Origin: Klebsiella pneumoniae
GTDB lineage: Bacteria > Pseudomonadota > Gammaproteobacteria > Pseudomonadales > Pseudohongiellaceae
Assembly (NCBI GenBank): GCA_945902215.1
Contig: CAMDML010000006.1
Location: 1-64,000, forward strand
DNA length: 64,000 nt
Direction of reading: 5' to 3'
The notes under the pieces were generated by a model. It had not been told where the DNA came from, searched no databases, and saw only the letters and a list, made by a program, of their open reading frames with translations. Of this stretch, positions 1-7,183 are shown in pieces. Both the position numbers and the translations under genes were made by a program. The stretch's first letter is position 1, and each line of letters opens with the position of its first letter.

Positions 1-2399
1 AAACTTTTCAGGTCCTGCGTGATTTGTAAAGGTTTGCCGCCGGGGGAGAGCAGGTGCAGTGTTAACGGGATGCGGTTGTTGGCAATGCGAGGGGTTTCGC
101 CGAGGCCGAACAATTCCTGCAACTTCACAGCTAACACTGGGGGCGACCCTTCTTCGTAGTGAATGGTGCGCTCAAGGCCTGATGGTACAGCGATGCGAGC
201 CGGTGCGTGCTTGTCGAGCAGTTGTTGTGTATTCCAGTCGAGCATCGATTTCAAAGCAGTGGCAAGCTCAGTTTCGTTCAGGCTATCAAGGCGCGTCTTG
301 CCACTGAAGGCTGGCTTCAACCACTCATTGCGTGTGGCCAGCAGACCTGCATCGGAGAAGTCCGGCAGTTTCAGTTCCGGCATCCACAGGCGCAGACAGT
401 TCACACGTGCCCGCCATTGGATCAGTCCTTCCGCCCACGGCAAGCAAGCCAATCCATAATTCGCCACTGCGTCGCACAAAGCCTGTGCCGCCTGTTCGGG
501 ATCGGGCTTGCCTGCGGGTTTCGACGCCAGCACGATTTGATCGAAGCGGGTTTCGCGGCGCGCGACCAACGCGCGGGTCGCTTCGTCCCAGCGCACAATG
601 TCTTGTTCGATGAATCGTTCAGGAAAGTCCAGACGCAAACGCGCTTCATCGAGCGGCGCAGCGCGGAGCACCAGGCTGTCCTTGCTCTCGTGCCGCAATT
701 CACTGATAACGAACCAGGGCTCGCCGAGCAAGCGACTGTCGTCCGCAAGTCGTGCACTTCTGCCGTTGCTGAGTTGATAGCGGTAACGGTCATTGGGATG
801 CTGACGCGCGATCCGGTCGGGGTACGCATGCAGCAAGACATCACCGAGTTCACGCGGGCTTGTATCCTGCGCAGGAGTTGCCTCAATGCGCAGGCGTTTG
901 CGCCATTGGGTTGCGGCCTGGCTGATAGTTGCCAGTGCTGCGCGCGATACATTTGGCGCTTCTTTGTTGTGGTGAGTGTTGTTGTCGTTGCGAGCTCCAC
1001 TGCGAAACTGCACAAGAGCCTGCCAGCGGGATTGCCAGTCGTCACCGCGATAACCCGTCAAGGGGTCGCGCGCCTCAACCAGCGCGGCCAAGTCGCAAGC
1101 CAAGGCTTGTTCATTCCTCTGTGTCGGTGCCAGCAGCATGGCGGCGAGGCGTGGATGGGTGCCTAGCTGCAACATCTTCTTGCCAAAGGCGGTGATTCTT
1201 TGTTTGGCATCCAGCGCGCCCAGACTGCGCAGCAAATCCTGTGCAGCCGCGAACGTGCCGGGTGGTGGCGCATCAACAAAGCGCAGATCATTGCCGCCCC
1301 ATGCCGCGAGTTCGAGTGCGAGGCCGGCGAGATCAACGGTGTTGATTTCCGGATTGCGCGCTGCATCCAAGCGCTGCGAATTGGCCCACAGGCGATAACA
1401 CCAGCCTTCAGCAACACGGCCGGCGCGGCCACAGCGCTGATCGGCAGAGGCCTGTGAAATATAAACAGTTTCAAGTCGTGAGAAGCCGGAGTTCGGATCG
1501 AAGCGTGGTTCGCGTGCAAGCCCCGAGTCGATTACGACCCGCACACCGGGCAGTGTCACTGAAGATTCCGCAAGGTTCGTTGCGAGAATAATGCGGCGCC
1601 GCCCATCAGGATTAGGTGCCAAGGCCGCGCTTTGTTTTTCGATAGGCATATCGCCATACAGCGCAATGATGTCGAGCGCCTGAAAATCCGCGCCACTCAA
1701 TGCTGCTTCTGCTTGCCCGATCTCGCGCTGACCGGGAAGGAAGACAAGGATGTCGCCAGAGTGTTGCGCCAGTGCCTGCTCGATGCAACGCTTCACATGA
1801 AACTGCAAAGCTTCATCGCGCTTTGTTGGAAAGTGCTGCGTGGTGACGGGATAGCTGCGCCCGGCACTGGTAATGCGCTGCGCGTCAAGAAAGCGTGCGA
1901 GCTTTTCCCCATCCAGCGTTGCCGACATCACCACAAGACGCAGGTCTTCACGCAACCCGCCTTGCACATCAAGCGCCAGGGCGAGGCCAAGATCACCGGC
2001 CAGATGCCGCTCATGGAATTCATCAAACAGGATTGCACCAACCCCTTCCAGCGCGGGATCGTCCTGAATCATGCGGGTGAGAATGCCTTCGGTGACAACT
2101 TCAATGCGCGTTGCGGCCGACACCTTGTTCTCGAAGCGGATACGGTAACCGACCGTGGTACCAACGGGTTCACCCAATTGGCGTGACATAAACGTGGCTG
2201 CGGCTCGTGCAGCAACACGGCGTGGTTCAAGCATCAGGATTTTTTTACCGCTACACCAATGTTCATCAATCAGTGCGAGAGGTACTTGCGTGGTCTTGCC
2301 CGCGCCGGGCGGCGCTTCAAGCACCAACCGGGTGTGCGTTGCCAATGCCTGCGTGATGGCCGGCAGCACTTCCCCGATGGGAAACACGGGAGTGTTCAC
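1..2399 (-). CDS. hrpB: ATP-dependent helicase HrpB (3' end beyond window)
   Basis: DEAH/RHA-type helicase of the HrpB family, presumed to act on RNA; its physiological role is poorly defined. About 799 residues are visible and the last roughly 30-40 fall outside the window. The sequence shows a Walker A motif (APPGAGKT, about residues 26-33), the DEFH box (about residue 125) in the context LFDEFHERH, and the HrpB C-terminal signature (LQELFGLGETPR, then LLSPGGKPLQ) near the left edge. The chosen start is GTG at 2399, which overlaps the argC stop as GTGA, so the gene is probably translationally coupled to argC. The family call is firm. Confidence 0.93.
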   Translation of the reverse strand, partial: MNTPVFPIGEVLPAITQALATHTRLVLEAPPGAGKTTQVPLALIDEHWCSGKKILMLEPRRVAARAAATFMSRQLGEPVGTTVGYRIRFENKVSAATRIEVVTEGILTRMIQDDPALEGVGAILFDEFHERHLAGDLGLALALDVQGGLREDLRLVVMSATLDGEKLARFLDAQRITSAGRSYPVTTQHFPTKRDEALQFHVKRCIEQALAQHSGDILVFLPGQREIGQAEAALSGADFQALDIIALYGDMPIEKQSAALAPNPDGRRRIILATNLAESSVTLPGVRVVIDSGLAREPRFDPNSGFSRLETVYISQASADQRCGRAGRVAEGWCYRLWANSQRLDAARNPEINTVDLAGLALELAAWGGNDLRFVDAPPPGTFAAAQDLLRSLGALDAKQRITAFGKKMLQLGTHPRLAAMLLAPTQRNEQALACDLAALVEARDPLTGYRGDDWQSRWQALVQFRSGARNDNNTHHNKEAPNVSRAALATISQAATQWRKRLRIEATPAQDTSPRELGDVLLHAYPDRIARQHPNDRYRYQLSNGRSARLADDSRLLGEPWFVISELRHESKDSLVLRAAPLDEARLRLDFPERFIEQDIVRWDEATRALVARRETRFDQIVLASKPAGKPDPEQAAQALCDAVANYGLACLPWAEGLIQWRARVNCLRLWMPELKLPDFSDAGLLATRNEWLKPAFSGKTRLDSLNETELATALKSMLDWNTQQLLDKHAPARIAVPSGLERTIHYEEGSPPVLAVKLQELFGLGETPRIANNRIPLTLHLLSPGGKPLQITQDLKS

Positions 2400-3340
2400 A
2401 AGCTGGTGGCAGGGTCCATGCCAAGCATCAGGTTCAGGTTTTGCACCGCCGCGCCGGACGCCCCCTTGCCGAGGTTGTCGTACACCGCGAGCAGCAGCGC
2501 TTGCGCTTTCTTGGCGTCAGCGAACACATGGATGCGCAGACGATTGGTGCCGTTCAAACTTTCCGGATCGAGTTCCGGTGTGCGCTCCAGTGCAGCAAGC
2601 GGAGCTACTTCAACGAAACTGTGTTTGATGCCGGCAAAATGATCGGCGATGGCCGCGTGTATGTCCTTGCCACTGGGAATCTTTGGATAGGCAGACAGCT
2701 GCAGCGGCACACACGTCAGCATGCCCTGAAGGAAATTCCCCACTGCGGGCATAAACAAGGGCGCGCCGGCCAACCCTGCATACTTTTGTATTTCAGGTAG
2801 ATGCTTGTGGGTAAAGCCCAGACCATAAGGCATGAACTCCGGCGCGTCTTCGCCTTTGGCTTTGTAATCAGCAATCATGGCTTTGCCACCACCCGAATAA
2901 CCCGAAATGCCGCTCACCGTTACCGCATACGTTGCCGGCAGCAAACCCGCTGCAATCAAAGGCCGCAATACCGCAATCACACCCTGCGGCCAGCAACCTG
3001 GATTCGACACGCGCTTCGCAACCGCAATTGCCGCACTCTGCGCGCGATCCATTTCGGCAAAACCATAGGTCCAGCCCGCGGCCACGCGATATGCAGAGGA
3101 CGCATCAATCACGCGTGTCGACGGATTCGTAATCAAAGCCACGCTCTCTTTCGCCGCGTCATCAGGCAGGCACAGAATCGCCACATCCGCCGCGTTCAGA
3201 AACTCGGCACGTGCGGCAGGGTCTTTGCGGCGTGCTTCTGGTATCGACAGCAGTGTCAGATCCTTGCGCAAAGTCAGTCGCTCCCGGATCTGCAACCCGG
3301 TGGTGCCGGCTTCCCCGTCGATGAAGATTTTTGCAGTCAT
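2396..3340 (-). CDS. argC: N-acetyl-gamma-glutamyl-phosphate reductase, type 2
   Basis: Cytosolic enzyme of arginine biosynthesis: NADPH-dependent reduction of N-acetyl-glutamyl-5-phosphate to the semialdehyde. At 314 residues it fits the short type 2 form (classical ArgC is about 330-350). The N-terminus has a nucleotide-binding glycine motif (GEAGTTG, residues 9-15), and the catalytic Cys116 lies in SNPGCWPQG. The ATG at 3340 is preceded by AGGAG with 6-base spacing. A TATAAT-like -10 lies upstream, between this gene and the divergent trxC. hrpB follows in overlap. No other arg genes are in the window. Confidence 0.95.
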   Translation of the reverse strand: MTAKIFIDGEAGTTGLQIRERLTLRKDLTLLSIPEARRKDPAARAEFLNAADVAILCLPDDAAKESVALITNPSTRVIDASSAYRVAAGWTYGFAEMDRAQSAAIAVAKRVSNPGCWPQGVIAVLRPLIAAGLLPATYAVTVSGISGYSGGGKAMIADYKAKGEDAPEFMPYGLGFTHKHLPEIQKYAGLAGAPLFMPAVGNFLQGMLTCVPLQLSAYPKIPSGKDIHAAIADHFAGIKHSFVEVAPLAALERTPELDPESLNGTNRLRIHVFADAKKAQALLLAVYDNLGKGASGAAVQNLNLMLGMDPATSL

Positions 3341-3365
3341 GCGTTACTCCTGATTCTATGGCTGT

Positions 3366-3371
3366 ATTATA
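3366..3371 (-). promoter_or_regulatory. -10 element for argC
   Basis: Read on the minus strand this is TATAAT, 25 bases upstream of the argC start. No convincing -35 hexamer is seen at 16-18 bases. The argC-trxC intergenic space is only 59 bases, so the divergent promoters must be packed together. Confidence 0.5.
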
Positions 3372-3399
3372 GGCCCACTCGCCCCTATAGTTCACTGTC

Positions 3400-3834
3400 A
3401 TGACTACCACCAATCTCACCTGTGCAACCTGCCACACCACGAATCGCATCCCCACGGAGCGCCTTGCGGATAAACCAAAATGCGGCAAATGCAAAGAGCA
3501 GGTGCTGCAGGGGCACCCCCTCGTGTTGACCTCGGCCAATGTCACCGCTGTGCTCAACAACAACTCCATACCAGTGCTGGTGGATTGTTGGGCGCCGTGG
3601 TGCGGACCATGCAAGGGCTTCGCGCCAATCTTTGAGCAGGCTGCGCAGCAACTCGAGCCGCGCTTACGCTTTGCGAAACTGGATACGGAGGCCGAACAAC
3701 AACTGGCCGGCTTGTGGGGCATTCAGTCCATTCCCACGCTGATCCTGTTCCGCGCCGGCCGCGAAGAAGCGCGCATGTCCGGTGCCTTGCCGCTTGGCCA
3801 GTTGAAGCAATGGTTGTTGCAGCAGGGCGTGTGA
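3400..3834 (+). CDS. trxC: thioredoxin 2 (zinc-containing)
   Basis: Cytosolic protein-disulfide reductase of the TrxC type, 144 residues. An N-terminal zinc-ribbon has two CxxC pairs (C8/C11 and C28/C31). It is followed by a thioredoxin fold with the active site WCGPC at residues 67-71 and the cis-proline segment SIPTL. The zinc pairs separate it from thioredoxin 1. It is divergent from argC. The next gene starts 20 bases downstream. In other bacteria trxC often belongs to oxidative-stress regulons, but no OxyR site was identified here. Confidence 0.95.
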   Translation: MTTTNLTCATCHTTNRIPTERLADKPKCGKCKEQVLQGHPLVLTSANVTAVLNNNSIPVLVDCWAPWCGPCKGFAPIFEQAAQQLEPRLRFAKLDTEAEQQLAGLWGIQSIPTLILFRAGREEARMSGALPLGQLKQWLLQQGV

Positions 3835-3854
3835 ACCAGTGACCGGAATTCACC

Positions 3855-4352
3855 GTGCCAGCACTTAACACTCTCGCCGATATCGCCGCAATCAAGGAAA
3901 CCTGGCAGGTCGAGTGCAAGCTCGCGCAGGGTCGCGATGGTAGCGGTGCACTACCGGAAGATATTTGGGAAACGTATTCGGCCTTTGCCAACACCCAAGG
4001 CGGCGACATTTTTCTCGGGTTGCGCGAATTGGGTCCGGGCCGCTATGAACTTGCCGGTATCCCCGAGCCGGGCAAGGTCGTCAGAGAATTGATGGCGGGC
4101 GTGAACGACCCGAAAGTGGTGAGCACCAACCTGCTGTGCATTGACAGCGTTGCCATCCTCTCCATTGAAGGCAAGGCTGTCATCCATATCAACATCCCCC
4201 GGGCGCCGATCTACCTGCGCCCGGTCTACATCGGCAAAGACCCTCTCCACGGCAGCTTCGTGCGCACGGGTTCCTCTGATATCAAATTGTTCCCCGACCG
4301 TGTGCTGCGGATGCAGGCGCGGGTTAGGGGGGAGCTGCTCGCGAAATCTTGA
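3855..4352 (+). CDS. AlbA_2 (Schlafen-type) domain protein, apparently truncated
   Basis: 165 residues matching the AlbA_2 putative nucleic-acid-binding domain (formerly AAA_4) found at the N-terminus of RecG-like or Schlafen-like ATP-binding proteins. Visible family features are the ECKLAQGRDGSG segment, FANTQGGDIFLGL, and a positively charged end after FVRTGSSD. Full family members usually continue for another 250-350 residues; this frame stops just after the domain, where the DNA turns AT-rich. The start is a GTG without a good Shine-Dalgarno. It is either a standalone short member or a remnant cut by the insertion that brought in the next two genes. Function unknown. Confidence 0.7.
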   Translation: MPALNTLADIAAIKETWQVECKLAQGRDGSGALPEDIWETYSAFANTQGGDIFLGLRELGPGRYELAGIPEPGKVVRELMAGVNDPKVVSTNLLCIDSVAILSIEGKAVIHINIPRAPIYLRPVYIGKDPLHGSFVRTGSSDIKLFPDRVLRMQARVRGELLAKS

Positions 4353-4445
4353 TGCCGTTTTAGAAAAACTGGAAAAATCCAAAAACTCTACTAGGGTGAG
4401 GACGAGGCTCGCCCATACGTTCGCATTGATTTTTGAGTATTAACT

Positions 4446-5207
4446 ATGAATACAGCTATCCAGACAGAAGTAAAAGCTCCCTATTTTGGCGCTAGGGCAG
4501 CAGGTGTCATCCTGATTGTTGCGTTAGTTACCTATATATTTGGTGATTATTTGCTACTGAGGCTATTGCGCCATTTTCAAGAAACGGCCGGAATATTTTC
4601 GCTACAAGAAAATAATGAAAACGAAATAATGGCGATGAGATCGGCGATTCTAGGAGTGGTTAATCCTGCTCTAACAATGGTTGTTTGTGTTGCCATGCTC
4701 AGGACATATTTCCCGAGAGAATCCATTAAAGAGCTATTCAATCGGTTTGGGCTGGTGGGAAGGCCTTCATTAAAATTACTTGTTGCAGCTTTTCTGGGCG
4801 GCATGGCTTATTTGTTTTTTTTCTCAAAAGTCTTAATGCATATATTTCCACCAGATCCATTTGCGGTACCGCATCCCGCAAACATCATAAATTTTGCTCC
4901 CATTTGGTGGAAAATAATTTTTGCGGTGACTGTTGTCACAATTGTGCCGATTTCAGAAGAGTTCATGTTCAGAGGGGTTTTGTATCAGGGAATTATAAAC
5001 TCCTGGGGTAAATTTGTTTCGGCAATATGTGTGGGAGCTGTTTTTGTACTATTGCACCCAGATACCATTAAATCAGGATACTGGATAACACATTTGGCGC
5101 TATATTTGTTCCCGATTTTTATGGTTTTAATTCGTGAAATTACAGGGGCCTTATTTGGTTCAATAATGGCACATTCTGGATTTAATTTTGCAGAGATATT
5201 TTTCTAA
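4446..5207 (+). CDS. CPBP-family intramembrane glutamic protease (Abi/CAAX type)
   Basis: Polytopic inner-membrane protein of 253 residues with several hydrophobic helices. All three CPBP motifs are present: E171-E172-xxx-R176, F200-xxx-H204 and H243-xxx-N247, so it should be catalytically competent. Known family roles include CAAX-type proteolysis and, in bacteriocin loci, self-immunity or peptide processing. The gene is AT-rich (22 of 60 bases are G/C at 4501-4560), unlike its neighbours, which suggests horizontal acquisition. It lies directly upstream of a gene for a double-glycine-leader peptide, so an immunity or processing role for that peptide is my inference. Confidence 0.85.
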   Translation: MNTAIQTEVKAPYFGARAAGVILIVALVTYIFGDYLLLRLLRHFQETAGIFSLQENNENEIMAMRSAILGVVNPALTMVVCVAMLRTYFPRESIKELFNRFGLVGRPSLKLLVAAFLGGMAYLFFFSKVLMHIFPPDPFAVPHPANIINFAPIWWKIIFAVTVVTIVPISEEFMFRGVLYQGIINSWGKFVSAICVGAVFVLLHPDTIKSGYWITHLALYLFPIFMVLIREITGALFGSIMAHSGFNFAEIFF

Positions 5208-5300
5208 TTTGACTTTTTGAATAACGGCTGAGGCCAGAGCGGCGGTTATCTGAATTGTCATAAGGCAACTCAGTCATTTCTCTGGAAACAAGGAGTGTTT

Positions 5301-5507
5301 ATGAGAACTTTAAATTCTATGGAGTTGGAAAATGTTTCAGGGGGGGATTGGTCTTGGGAAGTAGATTTGGGAATTACCAAATTCATTGTTTCTGGTGAAG
5401 AGTCCGTCCAAGAAATAGTTGGTGGTGCTTACGGCGGTGCCGTAGACGCCATGGCCAACTTCTTCACCTGGTGGGATCCGGCCGGATATTACAGTTCTGG
5501 ATGCTAG
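5301..5507 (+). CDS. double-glycine leader peptide, bacteriocin/microcin-like
   Basis: 68-residue peptide. Its first 15 residues, ending in ELENVSGG, match the class II bacteriocin double-glycine leader cleaved by C39-peptidase exporters. The predicted mature part is 53 residues, starting DWSWEV. It has a small-residue stretch (VGGAYGGAVDAMA) that could form a membrane helix, several Trp/Phe, and a single C-terminal Cys. The start is decided by AAGGAG at 5290-5295, five bases before ATG 5301; a GTG at 5295 would overlap that site. The CPBP protease gene lies 93 bases upstream. No C39 exporter is in the window. The bacteriocin identity is inferred from the leader only. Confidence 0.7.
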   Translation: MRTLNSMELENVSGGDWSWEVDLGITKFIVSGEESVQEIVGGAYGGAVDAMANFFTWWDPAGYYSSGC

Positions 5508-5525
5508 ACAGCAGTAGCAACGTAT

Positions 5526-5551
5526 GGCCCCGTAATTCGCTTTACGGGGCC
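5526..5551. terminator. strong hairpin between convergent genes
   Basis: A perfect 10-base-pair stem (ggccccgtaa paired with ttacggggcc) with a 6-base loop. It sits 19 bases after the peptide gene stop and 20 bases before the end of the convergent GST gene. There is no clear T-tract on either strand, so it may be a bidirectional but imperfect terminator. Confidence 0.6.
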
Positions 5552-5570
5552 TCTGGGTCAGGGCTTCACC

Positions 5571-6260
5571 TTAGCCCAACTTGCACACATCTTTCCCCTT
5601 GATATAAGCCGGCCGCGCCGTGATGCGCGCACGCCACTTCTCCACATGCTCGAAGGATTGCATGTCCAGATACTCGTACGCTTTGTAGAAGCCGGCGAGG
5701 CATTCAACCCACGGCACGTGGGCGATGTCGACGATGCTGTAGTCGCCCATCAGGTAGTCGCGGTCTTTCAAGCGTTCATTGAGCACACCGAGCAGGCGTT
5801 TGGTTTCGGCGGTGTAGCGCTTGTCGCCGTAGTCGTCGGTCTTGCCTTTGGCGAATACGTGGAAGTGGCCGAACTGGCCGAACATCGGGCCGGTGTGGGC
5901 GGCCTGAAAAACGAGCCATTGCTGCGCTTCGAGCCGGGCGCGGTAGGTGCTGGGATACAAGCGGCCGGTTTTCTCGGCGAGGTACTGCAAGATCACGATG
6001 CTTTCCATGAGCATGATTGGCTCGCCCTCGGGGCCGTCGGGGTCGAGCAGCGTTGGCATCTTGCCGTTGGGACTCAGCCGCAAGTAGTCAGGATCATGCT
6101 GGTCATTTTTCATGATGTTGATGACGTGGGCGTCGTAGCTCAGGCCCAACTCTTCCAGACACACGCTGACTTTCTGCCCGTTGGGGGTATTCATGCCGTA
6201 ATACTGGATGGCATCGGGCATTGTCGGTGGCCAGCGTTTGGGGAACCAGGGAGTGGACAT
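5571..6260 (-). CDS. glutathione S-transferase family protein (YghU-like)
   Basis: 229-residue soluble GST-fold protein. The thioredoxin-like N-terminal domain carries NTPNGQKVSVCLEELG, the SPNGKMPTLLD cis-proline region and MLMESIVILQYLAEK (the glutathione-contacting E-S pair). The C-terminal helical domain includes GDYSIVDIAHVPWV. These fit the YghU/YfcG disulfide-bond-oxidoreductase-like branch, so activity may be glutathione-dependent disulfide reduction rather than conjugation. ATG 6260 was chosen because AAGGA lies 7 bases upstream and the family begins here. The frame stays open upstream to 7040, opposite the esterase gene, but that extension is not family-like. Confidence 0.88.
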   Translation of the reverse strand: MSTPWFPKRWPPTMPDAIQYYGMNTPNGQKVSVCLEELGLSYDAHVINIMKNDQHDPDYLRLSPNGKMPTLLDPDGPEGEPIMLMESIVILQYLAEKTGRLYPSTYRARLEAQQWLVFQAAHTGPMFGQFGHFHVFAKGKTDDYGDKRYTAETKRLLGVLNERLKDRDYLMGDYSIVDIAHVPWVECLAGFYKAYEYLDMQSFEHVEKWRARITARPAYIKGKDVCKLG

Positions 6261-6292
6261 GAATGATCCTTTTAGAAGTGTCTGGAGAAAGG

Positions 6293-6306
6293 CAGCACCG
6301 GTGCTG
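6293..6306. repeat. perfect 14-bp palindrome (possible operator)
   Basis: CAGCACCGGTGCTG is its own reverse complement. It lies in the 150-base space between the divergent GST and carboxylesterase genes, 33 bases upstream of the GST start. Position and symmetry suggest a binding site for a dimeric regulator; no regulator gene is adjacent. Confidence 0.45.
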
Positions 6307-6410
6307 GAGCCAATGATTCGGGTTTCTGCCGTGCATAGCAAGCCGGCTGGACGAATTCGGTCCTTTCGTCCACTATCCTGACCCGTGTTTTTCCCGCTTG
6401 AGGACTTCCA

Positions 6411-7070
6411 ATGGCAGACCTGCTGCCCTGTGTTGAATTGCAGCCCGCTGCGCCTGCCACTGCCGCTGTTATCTGGTTGCATGGCCTCGGCGCCGACGGC
6501 CACGACTTCGAACCCATCGTGCCCGAGCTGCGCTTGCCGCCTGCACTCGGCGTCCGTTTCATTTTTCCGCACGCACCACGAATTCCGGTAACTGTGAACA
6601 ACGGCATGCACATGCCCGCGTGGTACGACATCTTCGAGTTCGGCACCGAGCGTAAATTCAATGCGGCGCAATTGCTGGTGTCTGCGGCTGCGGTGCATGC
6701 ACTGATCGACCGCGAGATTGCGCGCGGCATTCCCAGCGACCGCATCATCCTTGTCGGGTTTTCGCAGGGTGGGGCGGTGAACTATCAAGCGGGTCTCACG
6801 TACGACAAACCGCTCGCAGCGATGATCGCGCTGTCCACCTATTTCCCCACGGCGGAAGCCATCGAAGTGCATCCGGCGAATGCGCAACTGCCGATTCTGG
6901 TCTGCCATGGCACTACCGATCCGGTGTTGCCAATCAGCATGGCGCTGAACAGCAAGCGGCATCTGGAGCGCTTGGGGCTTGCTCTGGAATTCAAGGCTTA
7001 CCCCATGCAGCATTCGGTGTGTCCGGAGGAGCTGAACCACATTGCGGCTTTCATCCAGCTACACCTTTGA
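6411..7070 (+). CDS. carboxylesterase/phospholipase of the EstB (YpfH) family
   Basis: 219-residue alpha/beta hydrolase, cytosolic because no signal peptide is seen. The nucleophile elbow GFSQGG places Ser118; Asp170 (GTTDPVLP) and His201 (MQHSVCPEE) complete the triad. The oxyanion segment WLHGLGADGHDF is typical of the bacterial carboxylesterase/acyl-protein-thioesterase-like group. The natural substrate is unknown; the family hydrolyses short-chain esters and lysophospholipids. It is divergent from the GST gene. Confidence 0.92.
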   Translation: MADLLPCVELQPAAPATAAVIWLHGLGADGHDFEPIVPELRLPPALGVRFIFPHAPRIPVTVNNGMHMPAWYDIFEFGTERKFNAAQLLVSAAAVHALIDREIARGIPSDRIILVGFSQGGAVNYQAGLTYDKPLAAMIALSTYFPTAEAIEVHPANAQLPILVCHGTTDPVLPISMALNSKRHLERLGLALEFKAYPMQHSVCPEELNHIAAFIQLHL

Positions 7071-7183
7071 TCCGGAACCCCCCCCGGGATACACTCGCTT
7101 GCGCACCTGTCACGCCCCTCCTTTTGTTCAAATAAGAGCAGTAAAGCTAATTATTTCAAACACTCGTCGGGAAACAATGCCTC

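Noticed and set aside
207-1166. 319-residue plus-strand open frame
   Set aside because: It lies entirely opposite hrpB, whose minus-strand frame contains clear helicase motifs; the plus-strand product has no recognisable features.
6261-7040. Upstream extension of the GST frame (up to 489 residues)
   Set aside because: It runs opposite the esterase gene, and the family start with a good AAGGA site is at 6260.
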